NCBI GenBank assembly: GCA_030704615.1 | Contig: CM060734.1 | Location: forward strand, 5,642,001-5,706,000 | Origin: Takakia lepidozioides | Taxonomy: Eukaryota > Streptophyta > Takakiopsida > Takakiales > Takakiaceae | Direction of reading: 5' to 3' | DNA: 64,000 nucleotides | The notes under the pieces: model-generated | Told to the model about the DNA's origin: nothing | Seen by the model: only the letters and a program-made list of their open reading frames with translations | Databases searched by the model: none | In this document: positions 12,781-24,820 of the stretch, piece by piece | How positions within the stretch are numbered: position 1 is the stretch's first letter | Layout of the letters: each line of letters starts with the position of its first letter | Program-made: the position numbers and the translations under genes

Positions 12781-13377
12781 TACCTAGGGACTGACCAGGA
12801 TATCTCAGCCAAATTGATTTGCTCTTACTGTTTTCTTCTTTTTTTGGAAACCGCACTTGGTAGGTCCTGTTCTTGCCTCTGTGTATCCGATGAGTCAGGA
12901 TCAATGTCTAAATCATGGTTAAATCACCCTGTTCATCTGGATCTTCGCATTCCTCTCGGTTGTACAGTATGATCATGATGACAAATCCTTTTCGACTTTG
13001 TTGGGCAGATACCCATAGATCCTCAACTGTGAACCTAGCTGCTTGGCTCGAAGCCCAAAGGGTTCAATCGTGTTATATATATGGAGTCATGGAGTAACAC
13101 GTAGGTCCGTTTCCAACGGACTCACGTGTGAACTACTGGGGCTGTTCCCTTCTTGTATCCGTGATCGGCGCTTTCGAGTGTTGCTTAGTGCTCTCGGTCA
13201 GCTTTAGAGCTGCCCAATGCATTTTGACGTCTTTGTTTTCGGAAGTCAGTGAGTGTGTCCAAGCGTACGACGACCTGGTTTCTTATGTAGGAGACCAGCA
13301 GATACCTAGTCCCCAGACTGTCTGGACGGTGGAGGTGGGGCAGCCCAGCGCAGGAGCGAAAGGGAAGGGAGGTGGGT
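12781..13377. other. no gene recognised
   Basis: Short frames only. The segment ends in AGGTGGG (13370-13376), which is repeated after the next element. Confidence 0.3.
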
Positions 13378-14442
13378 ATGGAATAGCAAAAAGACCATGA
13401 ACGTAGGCCCAGGACATCAGTACAGGACTGAGTTAAAAATCATGGTTTTGGCCTGGGCCCCAAGACCGGGGTGCCTGGGCCGCAGGGCACCTGGCCTGCA
13501 GCTCGGGCTAGCCGGGCTTCATGTCCTGGACACTGCGGGGTAGGTGGGGGAAAGTATTCAATCAATTCTTGTGGAATTATATAGCCGTGGAAAAATAGAT
13601 TGGGTGGATGTCACCGTGTGATACTTGCTGTCTGATTCTACGTTGTGGTTTCAATTGGTGTGGCAGGCTTCAGAGGTGTTCACTTCGATGAATACAGTGT
13701 TCAAACATGCTGGCATCCAGACAATAGGAAAGGGCTCTCAAGTGAGACATGCTGCTGCAATTTTCGGTGGCCAGCGAAATCCCAAGGAGCGACGTGTTGC
13801 TCGCAAGCACTAACACCCCCTCAGCTGTTCTCTTTGGTTTGGTGGTAGATCGTTGTTTCCACTCCTTGAAAGAGCTATACTGCGTTGCAGTGTCCAGATG
13901 TAATGCCTGCTTTTTGCCATGCAGAAGACGTGATTGAATCCTGTAGAGTTTCTTACTGATGGGTCATACTGGGTGGTATGGCAACCCAGCTACAGGCAGA
14001 ATTTAGCTTGCTGGAAATGGATGATTAAAAACTGCTCATCTTCCAACATTAGGCAGTACTCCCTTGGGTGAACTGAAGTACCTAAAAAAATTGCATGCAA
14101 GTCTAGGAGATTCTGTCATATCTGTGGTGGTCATTTATGAATGAACTGAATTTCCTGGTTGCACTATGGAGAAGTTGACCCCTTTCTCTTCCAGGGAAAG
14201 CCCACGAATTCCTACAAGGTGTCCAATGTGCAAGATGGATGTGAATTGTGAGGGAAAATTCTCATCAAATGGGAATTACAGATACCCAGGGAATCTTGTT
14301 AGCATGCGATAGTTGATCATTCATCTTGAACAAGGTTGTATAACTGCATTGATTCCAGAGATGAATGAATTAGTCAGGCGTGTGAAAAGGGTCCATATTT
14401 AAAGTCTTGTAGATGATGGCTGGCTTCCACATGAAACGTTCA

Positions 14443-14703
14443 AGCATCCATTGTAATCCTTGTTGAGGGTGAAGACTGATGTACTTCCATCCAACTGCTG
14501 AATTTTTTTGGAATTACCTCTTCTTCACCATAGGAGTGTCGCCGTCGGTGAGTGGGCTTTTCAGTGACAGGGGCAGGGGTGTTTGATATTTTGGTAGAGA
14601 TAAGAATAAGTTTCGTTAGCCGCTGAATTTGCCACATGAGTGCAGCCTTGGCTTGTTCATCTTTTTCTAATGGGGACTGCATGTTCAATTGCCCAGCGTC
14701 CAA
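14443..14703 (-). pseudogene. fragment of a plant kinesin-7 (KIN-7) gene
   Basis: An 87-codon open segment contains EQAKAALMWQIQRLTKLI followed by RRRHSYGEEEV. From memory of the family, plant KIN-7 kinesins (the group with mitochondrial and related members) have a very similar stretch after the motor domain: EQAKAAL..RIQRLTKLILVST, then RRHS(F/Y)GEEE. Only this small region is present, without any motor domain, so it is a captured exon piece. It lies inside the Pack-type element, just downstream of the PPR fragment and in the same orientation. Confidence 0.6.
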
Positions 14704-15100
14704 CTATTACCCCACAACCCCAAAAACATAAATATAGCTCTCCAAAGCATTTGTACCACCACACCCATGCTTGGTAAATCCTGCTAACATTACATTCCAC
14801 GTGATCAAAGATCGTTGAGGAATTATGTGGAACACTTGGTGAGCATCCATGATGCTCCCACACTTAACGTACATGTTGACAAGGGTGTTGTGTAGAAAAA
14901 CGTTTGGCTTGAATCCACTATCGATAATGTGACCTGCTTTCCGGCTTCCAGGCCTTTCATCTTGATGCACATATGCAAGAGACGGACATACATCTCTGAA
15001 TCTGCTGAAATTCCTCCTTGATTTAAAATCTGTAGAGCCTCTATCAGTCTGCCTGCCTCACAAAGCATCTTCACAAAAGAGGCATTGGTCGACTTGCAGG
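14704..15100 (-). pseudogene. PPR-protein gene fragment, one frameshift
   Basis: Two overlapping minus-strand frames join across a shift near 14940. The upstream one has NASFVKMLCEAGRLIEAL and MYVRLLHMCIKMKGLEAGKQV. The downstream one has PNVFLHNTLVNMYVKCGSIM and PQRSLITWNVMLAGFTKHG. These are standard PLS-type pentatricopeptide repeats, which in plants bind organellar RNA. Only about two to three repeats remain and no targeting peptide or DYW domain is present. It is a captured fragment in the Pack-type element, not a working gene. Confidence 0.75.
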
Positions 15101-16160
15101 GGGATGGGTAAGAGAGTCTTTTTCAACATGTGCATCCAATGTTTGGAGCCTCACAAGTGTTAACAATGTTTCAGTCCACAGCTCCCACTGACATTGACTT
15201 CATAACAATGAAACCCTAATATGCCTGCCCATAACAGATGAGCAGCTGTACAGTCCATTACAAGTGATGAAGATTGCTGTTTTGGCCAGGGGGATTGAAG
15301 ACACTTTCGGATCGTCGCACGCGGGCTTCGAGTGCTTGGGCAAGGCAAGAGACACGGAGGAGAGGAGAGAGACGAAATCGTGGCCTTCGAAATCCTACAT
15401 CAGATCTCGGCCGTTCATTTCTGGGCAGCTGACCGCAAATGCTCTAAAATTGTTCCTCAAAGTTCCCACACCTACCTCGCAGTGTCCAGGGCATGAAGCC
15501 CGGCTAGCCCGGGCTGCAGCCCAGGCACCCCTGCCCTGGTGCCAGGCCAAAACCATGATTTTTAACTCAGTCCTGTACCGATTACCTGGGCCTGCGTTCA
15601 TGGTCTTTTTGCTAATCCATAGGTGGGCTATGTAGGATCCGTCATGCGTGCAAGCCACGTTTGGGCTCAAGGATTCTCCGCAAAAACCTAGTACCGTCGC
15701 ATCCCACACGGTAACTCCTAACTCTACTGCTCACGCTCTCCACTTACTCGCCTATTACCCTTTCCCAAATCATCACACCATCCTCCACGGAATGGAATCT
15801 GCAACTCCCTACCCTCCCACCTCATATATAAATACTATGGGGAAGAGGCTCTTATTTACGCTAGCTTCGGCTGGCGTCATATATGTATATATATATATGA
15901 AGAGGAGGACACAGCTTGCCATATTTAGAAGAAGGATAAAAAAAAACAAGAAAAAAGGATAGCACAGTCTGCATTGTTTATACTTGTTTGAAAGTCTACT
16001 CCGACACTATGATGTTGGGTAGACGTCAGACATATCACTGTTCCCATCCCAGAACCCAACGACTTGTCATTGACCCACCTGCGCAAAGGAGATTCCGAGG
16101 ATGGATGGTACGGAGTTCAAACCAGTGTTGGACTGGCGTATCAACCAGGGTATTAAAACG

Positions 16161-16295
16161 ACCCTACTGGTAGCAGTGTTGGATTGGTATCGTATTTTGA
16201 ACGTGCTAGACTGGTACTAGTATAGAGACCCTACTTGGTACCAGTGTTGGACTGGTATTGTATTTTGAACGTGCTAGACTGGTACTTGTATAGAG
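16161..16295 (+). repeat. two tandem copies of a 67-68 bp repeat
   Basis: Copies at 16161-16227 and 16228-16295 share CGTATTTTGAACGTGCTAGA and GACTGGTACT. Part of the unit (ACCAGTGTTAGACTGGTAT) recurs near 16409. The following kilobase to about 17080 keeps returning to short CTGGTAT/ACCGGCTGGTA motifs and an ATTTTAATTTTAATTTT run near 16877. No gene was seen there. Confidence 0.7.
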
Positions 16296-17176
16296 GCTTT
16301 CGTTTGATACCAGGGTTAACCCTTAAAGGACTAGCTAACTTTTTTCACTTTTGCAGAAAAATGGTATATACCTTGACTAAACCAGCTATATCACTTTTGC
16401 CAAAAAATAGTATATACCAGTGTTAGACTGGTATATAGGGTCTGGCCAGGTATCAACCAGGGTATTGACTAACCGGCTGGTATTGGCAATTCCAATACTA
16501 GGGTTAATAACCGGGCCGACTCGTATTGCCAAAGCCAATACCCATCCAATACCCATATTATGGACAAAAACAAGGACTATACCATGGTATAGATATGAAA
16601 TTGGGCGATGCAGCCTGCCACTATTCTTCATTTTTTAGCACATGATTGATGAATATGAGGACCTCATTGCAGATGCTGGTTTATTTGACGATGAGGGTTG
16701 CAATCAAGTCTTCTTTTAACTAAGCTTGCTTCACTTTGCATACTAAAATCTGCAACGTTGTTATGTAATGCAAAGTCTGAATTTCGCCACATAATAATTA
16801 ATTTCCTTGTGAAATCAAGTATGCTTCTAAATTCAATTAAAGACATATTAATGATTAAAAATGATTTAGTGGTTATTTTAATTTTAATTTTAATTATTTA
16901 TATCCGGGTTGATAACCGGGCTGGTTTTAGATTGGAATACCCATCCTATTGATACCCGTCTGCAAATCAAAAATCATACTACTATTGAGAACCGGCGGAT
17001 ATTAAAATCAAGTGAATCTTCCAATACTATGGAACCGGCTGGTACTGAAAATTAATTTCTTTTCAATACCAGGACCCTTACAGCCATCAGACCACCCTGT
17101 TGGTTGTTACAAAGGTGTCCACCTTCCTACCGGAAGGCAATAGCCCTTCTGGGTCAAGTGATACCATAAGTTACGC

Positions 17177-18959
17177 TTGCTTCGGCAACGCGCCCACCTT
17201 ATGATACAGCCAACAGCAGAAGTGTCATGTCAATTCACTAACACTGAGCTTGAAGCACTAAATGAGCTGGAGGAAATTTACCAGAAGTGGTCACACTCCA
17301 AACGAGGTATGGCAGCACCCCACATCAACATGCTGACCAGGGGGAGTGCAAAGAAGGCTAAACTGGGGGATGGGGTGTCTGTTCTGCAACAACCCACCCA
17401 AGGAGTTAGTAATCCAAAGAACAAACACGGGTTTGATGATGAGGAATGCATTGGGATGGACAATTTCTGCAGCTCAGCAGGGTTTGAACGCCAACCAGAC
17501 ATATTCATGAAGAAGAGGCAAAAACCCAGAGCCTGGATGCTTTTACTGAAGACTGCGCAGACCAACAGATAAAGGAGGATAGCTCGCAAGAGATGGAGAG
17601 TGAGCTAAGTGAGAAAATTGAGCAGGAAAGGGTGAGGCCCATGACAAAAAGAGAACAACTGGGGCTCATTAAGAAGGCAGAGAACGAACACGACAAAAGA
17701 GAATGTGATGAGAGGGAGTACACACCAACAGTTCGTGAAGAGACAGCACCAGATATATTGGACGATGTGCATGTAATGCATTACCTTACATTTGGCTCTA
17801 TCAACGAGTACTTGGACATGAATGAGATGAAGCGGGTACTGAAAAGAGCCAAAGGCTATGTGTATTGGGAAGGAAAAATTCTATACAAGGGAAAGCATGT
17901 ACCTGAGAAGAAGGAACAGTTGGGTATCATTGAAGGGATCCACCAAACCTTGGATCACTTTGGAGTGCATAGAACCCAAGTCGAGGTATGCAAACGATTT
18001 TTCTAGCACAATCACACTCAGGAGATTAGAGACACATTGAAGAAGTGCCTCCCATGTCAACAAGGGAAGACACTTGGAAGTCTTGGAGCGAAAAGATTGA
18101 AGAATACACCTATGCCCTACCTATTCTACAGAGCTATATTCGACATTATTGAGGCACTGCCTGAGACAAATGAGGGAAACAAATACGTATTAATAGCAGT
18201 TGATCCTTATTCTGAGCGGGTGGTGGCAGCACCAGTTAGTGACCACACAGCGAAATTGGCAGCAGGATTTCTGGAGGAAGAAGTCATATTCCGCTATGGA
18301 ACACCAAGGATAGTGCTCACGGACCAGGGCACTGAGTGGGGCAAGAAGTTTGAAGAAGTGTGTGCGAGGTTCGGCATACAACACAATCGATCGGCGCCCT
18401 ATTGGCCACAAAGCAATGGCATGGTGGAGCGCATCATCAAGTCAGTCAAGCAAAGCATTCGAGTTCTAAGCATACAAGGAAACAATGAGTGGGATCGTGA
18501 CCTTTACAAGGCTCTGTTTGGGTACAGAGTCGGAGTGCAGACATCAATGCGCTTCAGCCTATTCAAAGTGCTCACAGGCAGGGAGTTGCGAATGGATGTT
18601 GACGATCGGTGGGGGAGAGTCACAGAGCTAGTCGACTTACGAGACAGCGAGGAGGCCATCAACACCATGATGAAGGAGAAAGGTTGAGCTTTTGGCCCAA
18701 ATCGACGTCTCCTTGCATGAAAATGTTCTCAAGGCGCAGAAAGAACATCAAGAGAGCTATGCAGCGCGGAGGACCAGCAACTCTAAATTGGAATCACTGG
18801 AGAGCTCGTTATGATGCTCAAGCCAGGAAAACGAAAGGGAATCAAGCAGCGTGGGAAGGGCCATACACATTCCAAGGCTACAAAGACAAATCACACACTA
18901 AGGGCATGGAGGAGTTTGATCGAATATGCATGATCGAGGATACAGCTAAGAAACGATAG
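17177..18959 (+). pseudogene. Ty3/gypsy-type retrotransposon pol fragment (integrase)
   Basis: The N-terminal part (to about 17760) is not recognisable. From 17760 the frame gives a short region, then the integrase HHCC zinc-binding module: GIHQTLDHFGVHR (His pair), then, past a TAG at 18004, KKCLPCQQGK. The catalytic core follows at 18130-18450: FDIIEALPETNEGNKYVL (first Asp), IVLTDQGTEWG (second Asp), and YWPQSNGMVERIIKSVK with the catalytic Glu. Downstream, in another frame, a LKPGKRKG..RGKGPYTF stretch matches the GPY/F module at the end of gypsy integrases. Reverse transcriptase and RNase H are missing, and at least two stops or shifts are present, so it is a dead fragment. Confidence 0.75.
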
Positions 18960-20689
18960 ACACGATCATGCTCAAGCTAGTGCATCAGTGAAGTGAGTAT
19001 GCTGACTTGGTGAAAAGAGACTTTCACTCTAAAAAAAATGGAGTACTTTACAGCTGTAAGGGGAAAACCAGTGCCAAGAAAACCCTAGGGGTTTATCAAA
19101 TGGATGATGGGCGGACCGAAGTAGGATGAAGTTGGAAGGGATGAGCATGGGAAACAGCGATGAATGTGCGAGGGCCATGTGCCGATGAAGGATATGGCGA
19201 GCATGAATGAAGTTAACACTACTTCACGACGATGACGGATGAACGGATTATGAACAGTCAGCATCAAGCGGTGTTCATCGGTGGAGCAGAACGAGTGTTT
19301 TCACTAAGGAGCGCGGATGAAGTTACGAATGAATGGGCGATGGAGCAGGATGAATGCCGAGGAGATGGCGACATGCAGAGTGTTGATGCAATGCCGATCA
19401 ATGGCTGTGGGGGCGCCGCCTTGATTCAACAGGGTACATGACTAAGCAGATTTTGGTAATTACGTTTTAGGCTTAAGGATATTATCAAGCCTTCATTAGA
19501 CGCCACTTGGCCATGTATTAAACACATAGAGGGGAGGTACACCCGATACGGGTAATATGTTTAGTATTAGAAAAATCAGTTGAGCTGTGATCACAGTGCC
19601 ATGTGAAGGGCTAATCTACCAGTTTTTGAGAGTAAAAGGCAAGTAAGCAGCATGACAACAGGGTTATCATTATTATCACGACGGCAGTTCAGATGGTAGA
19701 CTGAGAGACTGAGAGACTGAGAGAGAAGGGCCGAGGATGGGAAAACCGGTCATGATGGACGGCTGATAGCAAGGGTTTAGGAGGAGATCAGGGAGGAGAT
19801 TAGGATTGTAGCTCAGTAATGCAGTAATACATACGCACACTTGGATCCATTCTTAGTGACAGAGAAGCTGAGTACCATGTCGGGTGTCTTTGTCGTGATA
19901 TAAAGAAGGATCGTAACACTTTGGAGACGGGCTTGCGTTCTTGCTGGTAGCACTAAGTCATCAAATCAATGAGTGAATCGCGAGTCCTGCATTATGAAGC
20001 ACGCGGGATCCACACCAAGAGTCACAACATTGAGAGCAACATCATAGCATAGCCGCACGGGCACTAGGAAGGAGTATAATGGGCGATCGGCGCTTATGAG
20101 AGGGTAACCAAGGGCTTAGCTGACAGAGTTAGTCATTTACGGCAAGGCTGACCGTGGATTAGATGGCAAACTGCCGAATCAACAAGTTGAACGTAGCACA
20201 ATAGAACCAATACAAGCGATAGTGTGACCATCCGAACGCTGACATGGTGAATCGTATGAACGGACTGACGGATTGCAGGTGGCCCGGGCCGCGCAACCCC
20301 ACGGGGTCACGATATCTTCTCTGAACAATGCTCACGGGCTGATAATAGGGGACGAAAAAACCATTGAGATTTCAAGTGACAAGTTACTAGGTCCAGTCTA
20401 GGTGTCATGATGTTTTCCTACTTCCGCTACGGCTTCATGTAGCATCGAAACTAGGACTGACGGGTTGTGTGATCAAGAGGGAAATGGGAGATCTATCCTG
20501 GTGGGTGTGAAACAGGACCCCCGTTTTTACTTTACAGTAGCTCTGATAGAGAGTAGCAGGAAGCCCGAGGATAACCGCCCGTGTATAGCTGAACTGGACG
20601 AGCTCATTCAGCGGGCCCTGGCGCGATTATGGCAAGAGGGTCAGGGAAGGGAGTGACGGGGTACTCATAGCGAGTAGAGGGTAGTGATA
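18960..20689. other. no gene recognised; possible remains of the gypsy 3' end or LTR
   Basis: The stretch is rich in GATGAA/GATGG-like words near 19090-19430 and contains a GAGAGACTGAGAGACTGAGAG repeat near 19700. A PPT-like AGAGGGGAGG occurs at about 19529, but no LTR pair exists in the window to confirm any boundary. Confidence 0.25.
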
Positions 20690-22460
20690 GCGGTCCGGAA
20701 AGGAGCCCGTTGAGGTCTGACCGAGCAGGCAGGATTCTTGTTAACCAGAATGGTCTCCGTTTATCGCCCAACAGTGCACTTTTTGAGAAATCACTCTTTC
20801 ATTTGGTTTTTTCAATTTCTCAGTTTTGGAAATCCACGGGTCCTAGCTTTCAGGACAGTTTGGCGTCTCATTGTCTCAGACTTTGGTCCTTCAGCAATCT
20901 TCAATTGGCTTCATGGTCCCATGTCTCGGGTGTCAAGAAATGCAATGCGATCATCTCCATCACTCCTATTGTTTATCAGCTGGTGTCGGGCAGCCTCAGA
21001 TTCTGCTCACTGGTTGGGCCTCGGGACTGGCCTCCTCTTGGGTAACGCATGACAATTTTCTAGAGTTTCCTGATCCTGAGCATGATGTTGACCTGATCAT
21101 CAAAAAAAATCACTCGCTATTCTCCTCTGATCTGGGATGCTTGGCTTTGAACCCGGGGCTTACTTTACATTTTGGGTCCTACCTGGTGGATAACAAAAAC
21201 CATTCCACATTCTCCAGTCTAGGTGCTGGTGGCTTTGGATCATGTTGAGGTTACCAAACAAGGGGGAAGCATTGGGGGCTGTTGGTCCAATGGCAGCCGG
21301 ATTCCCACTGATTTTGCTGCTTTAGTGGACCCTGAAGAGCGTGTCTTAACCACTCGGGCTTTGGATGCTGGCTGTATTATGATCAAGGCCATTTTGGCCA
21401 AATCTGCAAAGCACAAGGCCAAAGGTTTGCTCATTGCAAATGAGAGTGAAGGGTACAGCTCTCATGGGGATGTTGACTTGTTCCTTAGGCCCTCTCAGGA
21501 GCTCCAGCTGGGTCTTTTGCCCCGGCGCCTCTACTTGCTGCGGATCTTCCCCCTCCGGTAACATCCCCCCCCTCCCTCTTGGCCCTACGGGGATGTTAAT
21601 GTCTCCCCTCTGGACTCCTCTCTGGCTGTGCCTCAATCAAAGGATCCTATGCTGGTACCTTTCTTTATCTCTTCTTCTCTCTTTAAAAGTAGGTGCCACC
21701 TGCTGGTATCTTCTGATCGGGTTCGCAGACTCTCCTCTTTATTTATCTCTGACTTGGATGTTTCTTGCCCTCACTCAGTCCTTTTTTATCTTGCTATCCT
21801 TCTTGGGCTTCCTGTGTTGTCAAAGAACCGACCTTCTCCACCAGGCTTAAACGACAATTCTGCCTTTCAGACCATAGCAAATCTCGCATTCTGGTAAGCT
21901 TTTGGTGGGTTTTGTTCATCTGTTGTATCCCTGGCCAGTCTCCTCTCCTCTTTTAACCTAGATCTTGGCTCTTCCTGCTCATGATAAACACACTAAGTTC
22001 TTTGCATTGCCATTCAGGCCATCTCTTCAAGGTGTTGCCTTGAGCTTGCTTATTAATCTTCCCCCATGAACTTGTCTCTCCATTCTTGGAATATTAGGGG
22101 TTTGGGTTCGGATGCTACTGCTCCTAAAAGGACTAGGCTGAAGAGATGGTGCTCCTCTCTTTCCCCAACTCTGGCGATTGTTTTTTGGCAAGAACATAAG
22201 TTAAACCTCTCAAAGATTCTCTCCCTTGGCAATCAAGTATGGCCTGCTTCTACTGCTTGGTGGAACCCCACCCACGAGGGCTCTCGGGGTGGGACGCCCA
22301 TCCTCATTAGCCCTTCTCTTCTTCCTTTGGTCTCTTCTGTTGATACCTGGCTGCCTGGTCGGGTCCAATGTCTGTTTCTTCAAGCTCCTAACCAAGCCAG
22401 GCTTTTAGGAATTATTAATGTATATGCCCCTAATTCGTAGGCTGATAGGGCTCAATTGTG
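20690..22460 (+). pseudogene. LINE retrotransposon 5' part (ORF1-like region and endonuclease start)
   Basis: At 22066 the frame begins MNLSLHSWNIRGLGSDA, the conserved N-terminus of the APE-type endonuclease of plant LINEs (WN(I/V)RGLG). It continues with the Glu-containing FWQEHKLN and ends GIINVYAPN, followed by a TAG in place of the next residue. The catalytic part after this stop is degraded. About 1.3 kb upstream (20690-22000) contains several broken plus-strand frames with Trp/Phe-rich stretches, consistent with a decayed LINE ORF1 but not diagnostic. The endonuclease nicks target DNA to prime reverse transcription. This copy is inactive. Confidence 0.6.
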
Positions 22461-22719
22461 GTGCCTCATTAGATCTAGGGTCCTAGCCTTAGTGGAAGTC
22501 GACCACTGGGTTCTTTGTTCAGAATCAGCGTTTGGCCCTAAGGGGCTCAAAATTCAAGTGTGCATGGATCTTTGAGCCCCGATTCTTCCCATGACGCCAG
22601 TTGATGTCCCTTTCTTCCACTTCAGCAAGTGAGGCCCAATGATTGGGAGAGTCACGAGTTGACTGGAGGTCGGGATGCCCAGCATGCTCGTTCGCCCTGT
22701 CTCTGACAAAGTAATCCAA

Positions 22720-23190
22720 GGTGCCCTTATTCGGCGTCAAATTTTGAGAGAAGGGCAGTCCTCCGCTCCTCAGAGCATCTGTATACTGTGCCCAACAAAA
22801 CCCCCCACAAATTGCGACCTTCTACCAATAAGTCAAAGAAGAGAGCAACCAAAGAAACTGTAACACAAATGGGCTTAAGATCGAAGATGAGAGCGCAGCG
22901 GGCCTTCCAAATGTGCCAGACACCCAACCCTCGAAGAGCATGCCAGACCTGACAAGACTGCCAAGGAGCAGAAGCAGAGATATTAAGAAGAATGATAAGA
23001 GGGTCCATGCAATCAAAGTTACGACAATTCATATACAAGGTATGAATCCTGGATCAGATGGAGACGGCGAAGGGACAGGTCATGAAGCAATGGTGAAAGG
23101 ATTCAATTGCCCCAAAAGAACAAGTATGTCTTTTACACAAGCAGATTCACAGGAAAAGTTTTATCTCACGATGGGAGGGCGGAGAACCGC
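22720..23190 (-). pseudogene. LINE reverse-transcriptase C-terminal (zf-RVT) fragment, inverted
   Basis: Reading the minus strand from about 23190 gives HCFMTCPFAVSI, a stop, SRIHTLYMNCRNFDCMDPL, and then VWHALRGLGVWHIWKARCAL. This is the zf-RVT and 'W.iWkaR' tail typical of plant LINE ORF2. It lies opposite in direction to the endonuclease segment that ends only about 300 bp away, so the two pieces meet 5'-to-5' reversed. Reverse transcriptase itself is absent. Confidence 0.65.
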
Positions 23191-24270
23191 CCTCCTTCGC
23201 GCCTCAGGGCTATCCTCTCCGCTATCTTCCAAGTTAGTGACCCTACTAAATTCCTTCTTCTCGTTACTATTATTTTTGCTACCTTTAGTAGTTCCGCCAA
23301 TTTAACCAAGGCTACAGACTTTAGCAAGGTTCGCCGCCATAGCTTTTCTGCTCGTCTCTCCCTCTCGCTACACTCTGTGTACTCTGTGTACCACTGCTTA
23401 TGGGCTCTACCGCACTCCCTCCTTATCCCCCACCCTGTTGCGCACATTTTGAGCTACTTCCCGCAGGTCTACCGTCCTCATTGGGCCCAGGAATCTTTGT
23501 CCAAGCATCTGCACCGCAGTGCCCACCCTAATTTGTTTTCTGAAGGGCTCGACACGCTGCTGCCAAACCACTATGAGAATATCACTATCGGGCGGATCTC
23601 TGCTTACGAACCTCGGCACTATAATGTTGCACACCTAAGCGACGAGTCGACCCCCTCTATCTGCTGGAGTCCTCTCTGGGAAGCCTGCGACCCCGTGTAC
23701 CCCCAGGTTTGCATGCTCAATGCCCCATGGAAGCTGGAGCTGTCTCGTGTAAGTCTGCTGGTTTACTACTCTTCGTATATCCAATCGACTATCAAACTAC
23801 CCACTGCTACGTTTCATCTGGTCACCCCCCAGGACTTAAGCTCGTCTACCAGGCTGTTTCTACCTTTATGGTTCCCTGCCGAGTTTTACTGGTTTGGCCC
23901 TCCATGGGTCTTGCGCTCTCTCCATTGCAACAACAGCAGTCTGCCCATCTGGAGCTGCCGTGATGCTGGATTTTACGCCATGGTTTGGGACGATGACGTC
24001 CCGCGAGGTCCCACCCCACATGCTCTTGGACTTCTTCCTAGCATCACTACCACTCTTCCTCACCAACATGGCTGTCTAGATTGGACCCCACGTACTCTTG
24101 TCTTATGTATCACCTTTACAAGGAGCCAGACAAAAGGGGGAGGAGCACTGTGTTGTAGAGTTCAGAATCACCCTCCATGCCAAAAAGGCTTCTTCCGCCT
24201 GCCTTGCATGCATGGTAAGTTGCTCCTGCACCAGACAAGAGGACATGAACAGTTTGGTGGGGGGATTTAA
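23191..24270 (+). other. long open frame of unknown nature
   Basis: One frame is open from 23107 to 24270 without a stop (about 387 codons), although the first ATG in it is only at 23713. Translation gives no domain I know. It is rich in Ser, Leu, His and Pro, for example ALPHSLLIPHPVAHILSYFP. Its first part overlaps the antisense LINE tail. It could be an unrecognised transposon frame or chance openness. Confidence 0.25.
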
Positions 24271-24820
24271 GCACATGGAACTGGTGAAAGAAAATCAATT
24301 CGGAAGGGAGAGAACATTGTGGACACAGAAAGATCGACCACCCGTGGAGAGTGGTGGCTGCATGACTCCAGCAGTATTTGCATGAACGCTAGGGATTTTT
24401 CCTTTGCACCTCTCCAGGGAGTGCCATTTGGTCTCTTCAGAGTCTGACTGGACTGCATGAAGTTGTACAAAATGTCATCAACATGCGGCTCATAGGGGGG
24501 GTTGACGAAACAACCCTAGTCAGAAATCTCAAAGTTGCGGATGGAGGATGGTGTCTTTGAGGTGCGAATCCTCCGCAGGCAGATCGCCTCGAACATCCTC
24601 GTCTGCCAAAGATAGCAGGTTAGTGTGGTAAACACAATCTATAGTGGAAGTGTGTACATCGGCTATTCAGAACTCAGGCATCAAACAATCATTTTTATCA
24701 CGAATCGGTGATGATTGGTGTCGATCATGACCGATTCTTCTAGAGCGGACCAAGGTAGACATAAGAGGATAAGAGGATGATCTCTAGAGATAATTGTTAC
24801 CCGCTCCAAGTACAAGGTAC
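24271..24820. other. no gene recognised
   Basis: Nothing with coding or repeat signature until the first array unit begins. Confidence 0.3.

Larger units (their letters stand above)
13378..15620. mobile_element. Pack-type TIR transposon carrying host gene fragments
   Basis: Terminal inverted repeats of about 160-175 bp bound this 2.24-kb element: 13378-13552 at the left and about 15462-15620 at the right. The outer ends are ATGGAATAGCAAAAAGACCA and, reverse-complemented, ATGGATTAGCAAAAAGACCA. Both TIRs contain the GC-rich GGGCTAGCCGGGCTTCAT. The element is flanked by AGGTGGG on each side (13370-13376 and 15621-15627), and the next base differs, so the target duplication is 7 bp or an eroded 8-9 bp. 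No transposase is present. Instead it carries a PPR fragment and a KIN-7 kinesin fragment on the same strand. Long TIRs with captured gene pieces fit a Pack-MULE, although a 7-8 bp duplication would also fit a hAT relative. Confidence 0.7.

Noticed and set aside
20465-20656. Small frame before the LINE as a gene
   Set aside because: Only 63 codons, with no recognisable motif and no splice context.
19520-20690. An LTR for the gypsy fragment at 17-19 kb
   Set aside because: A PPT-like motif exists, but there is no second LTR copy and no clear TG...CA ends.
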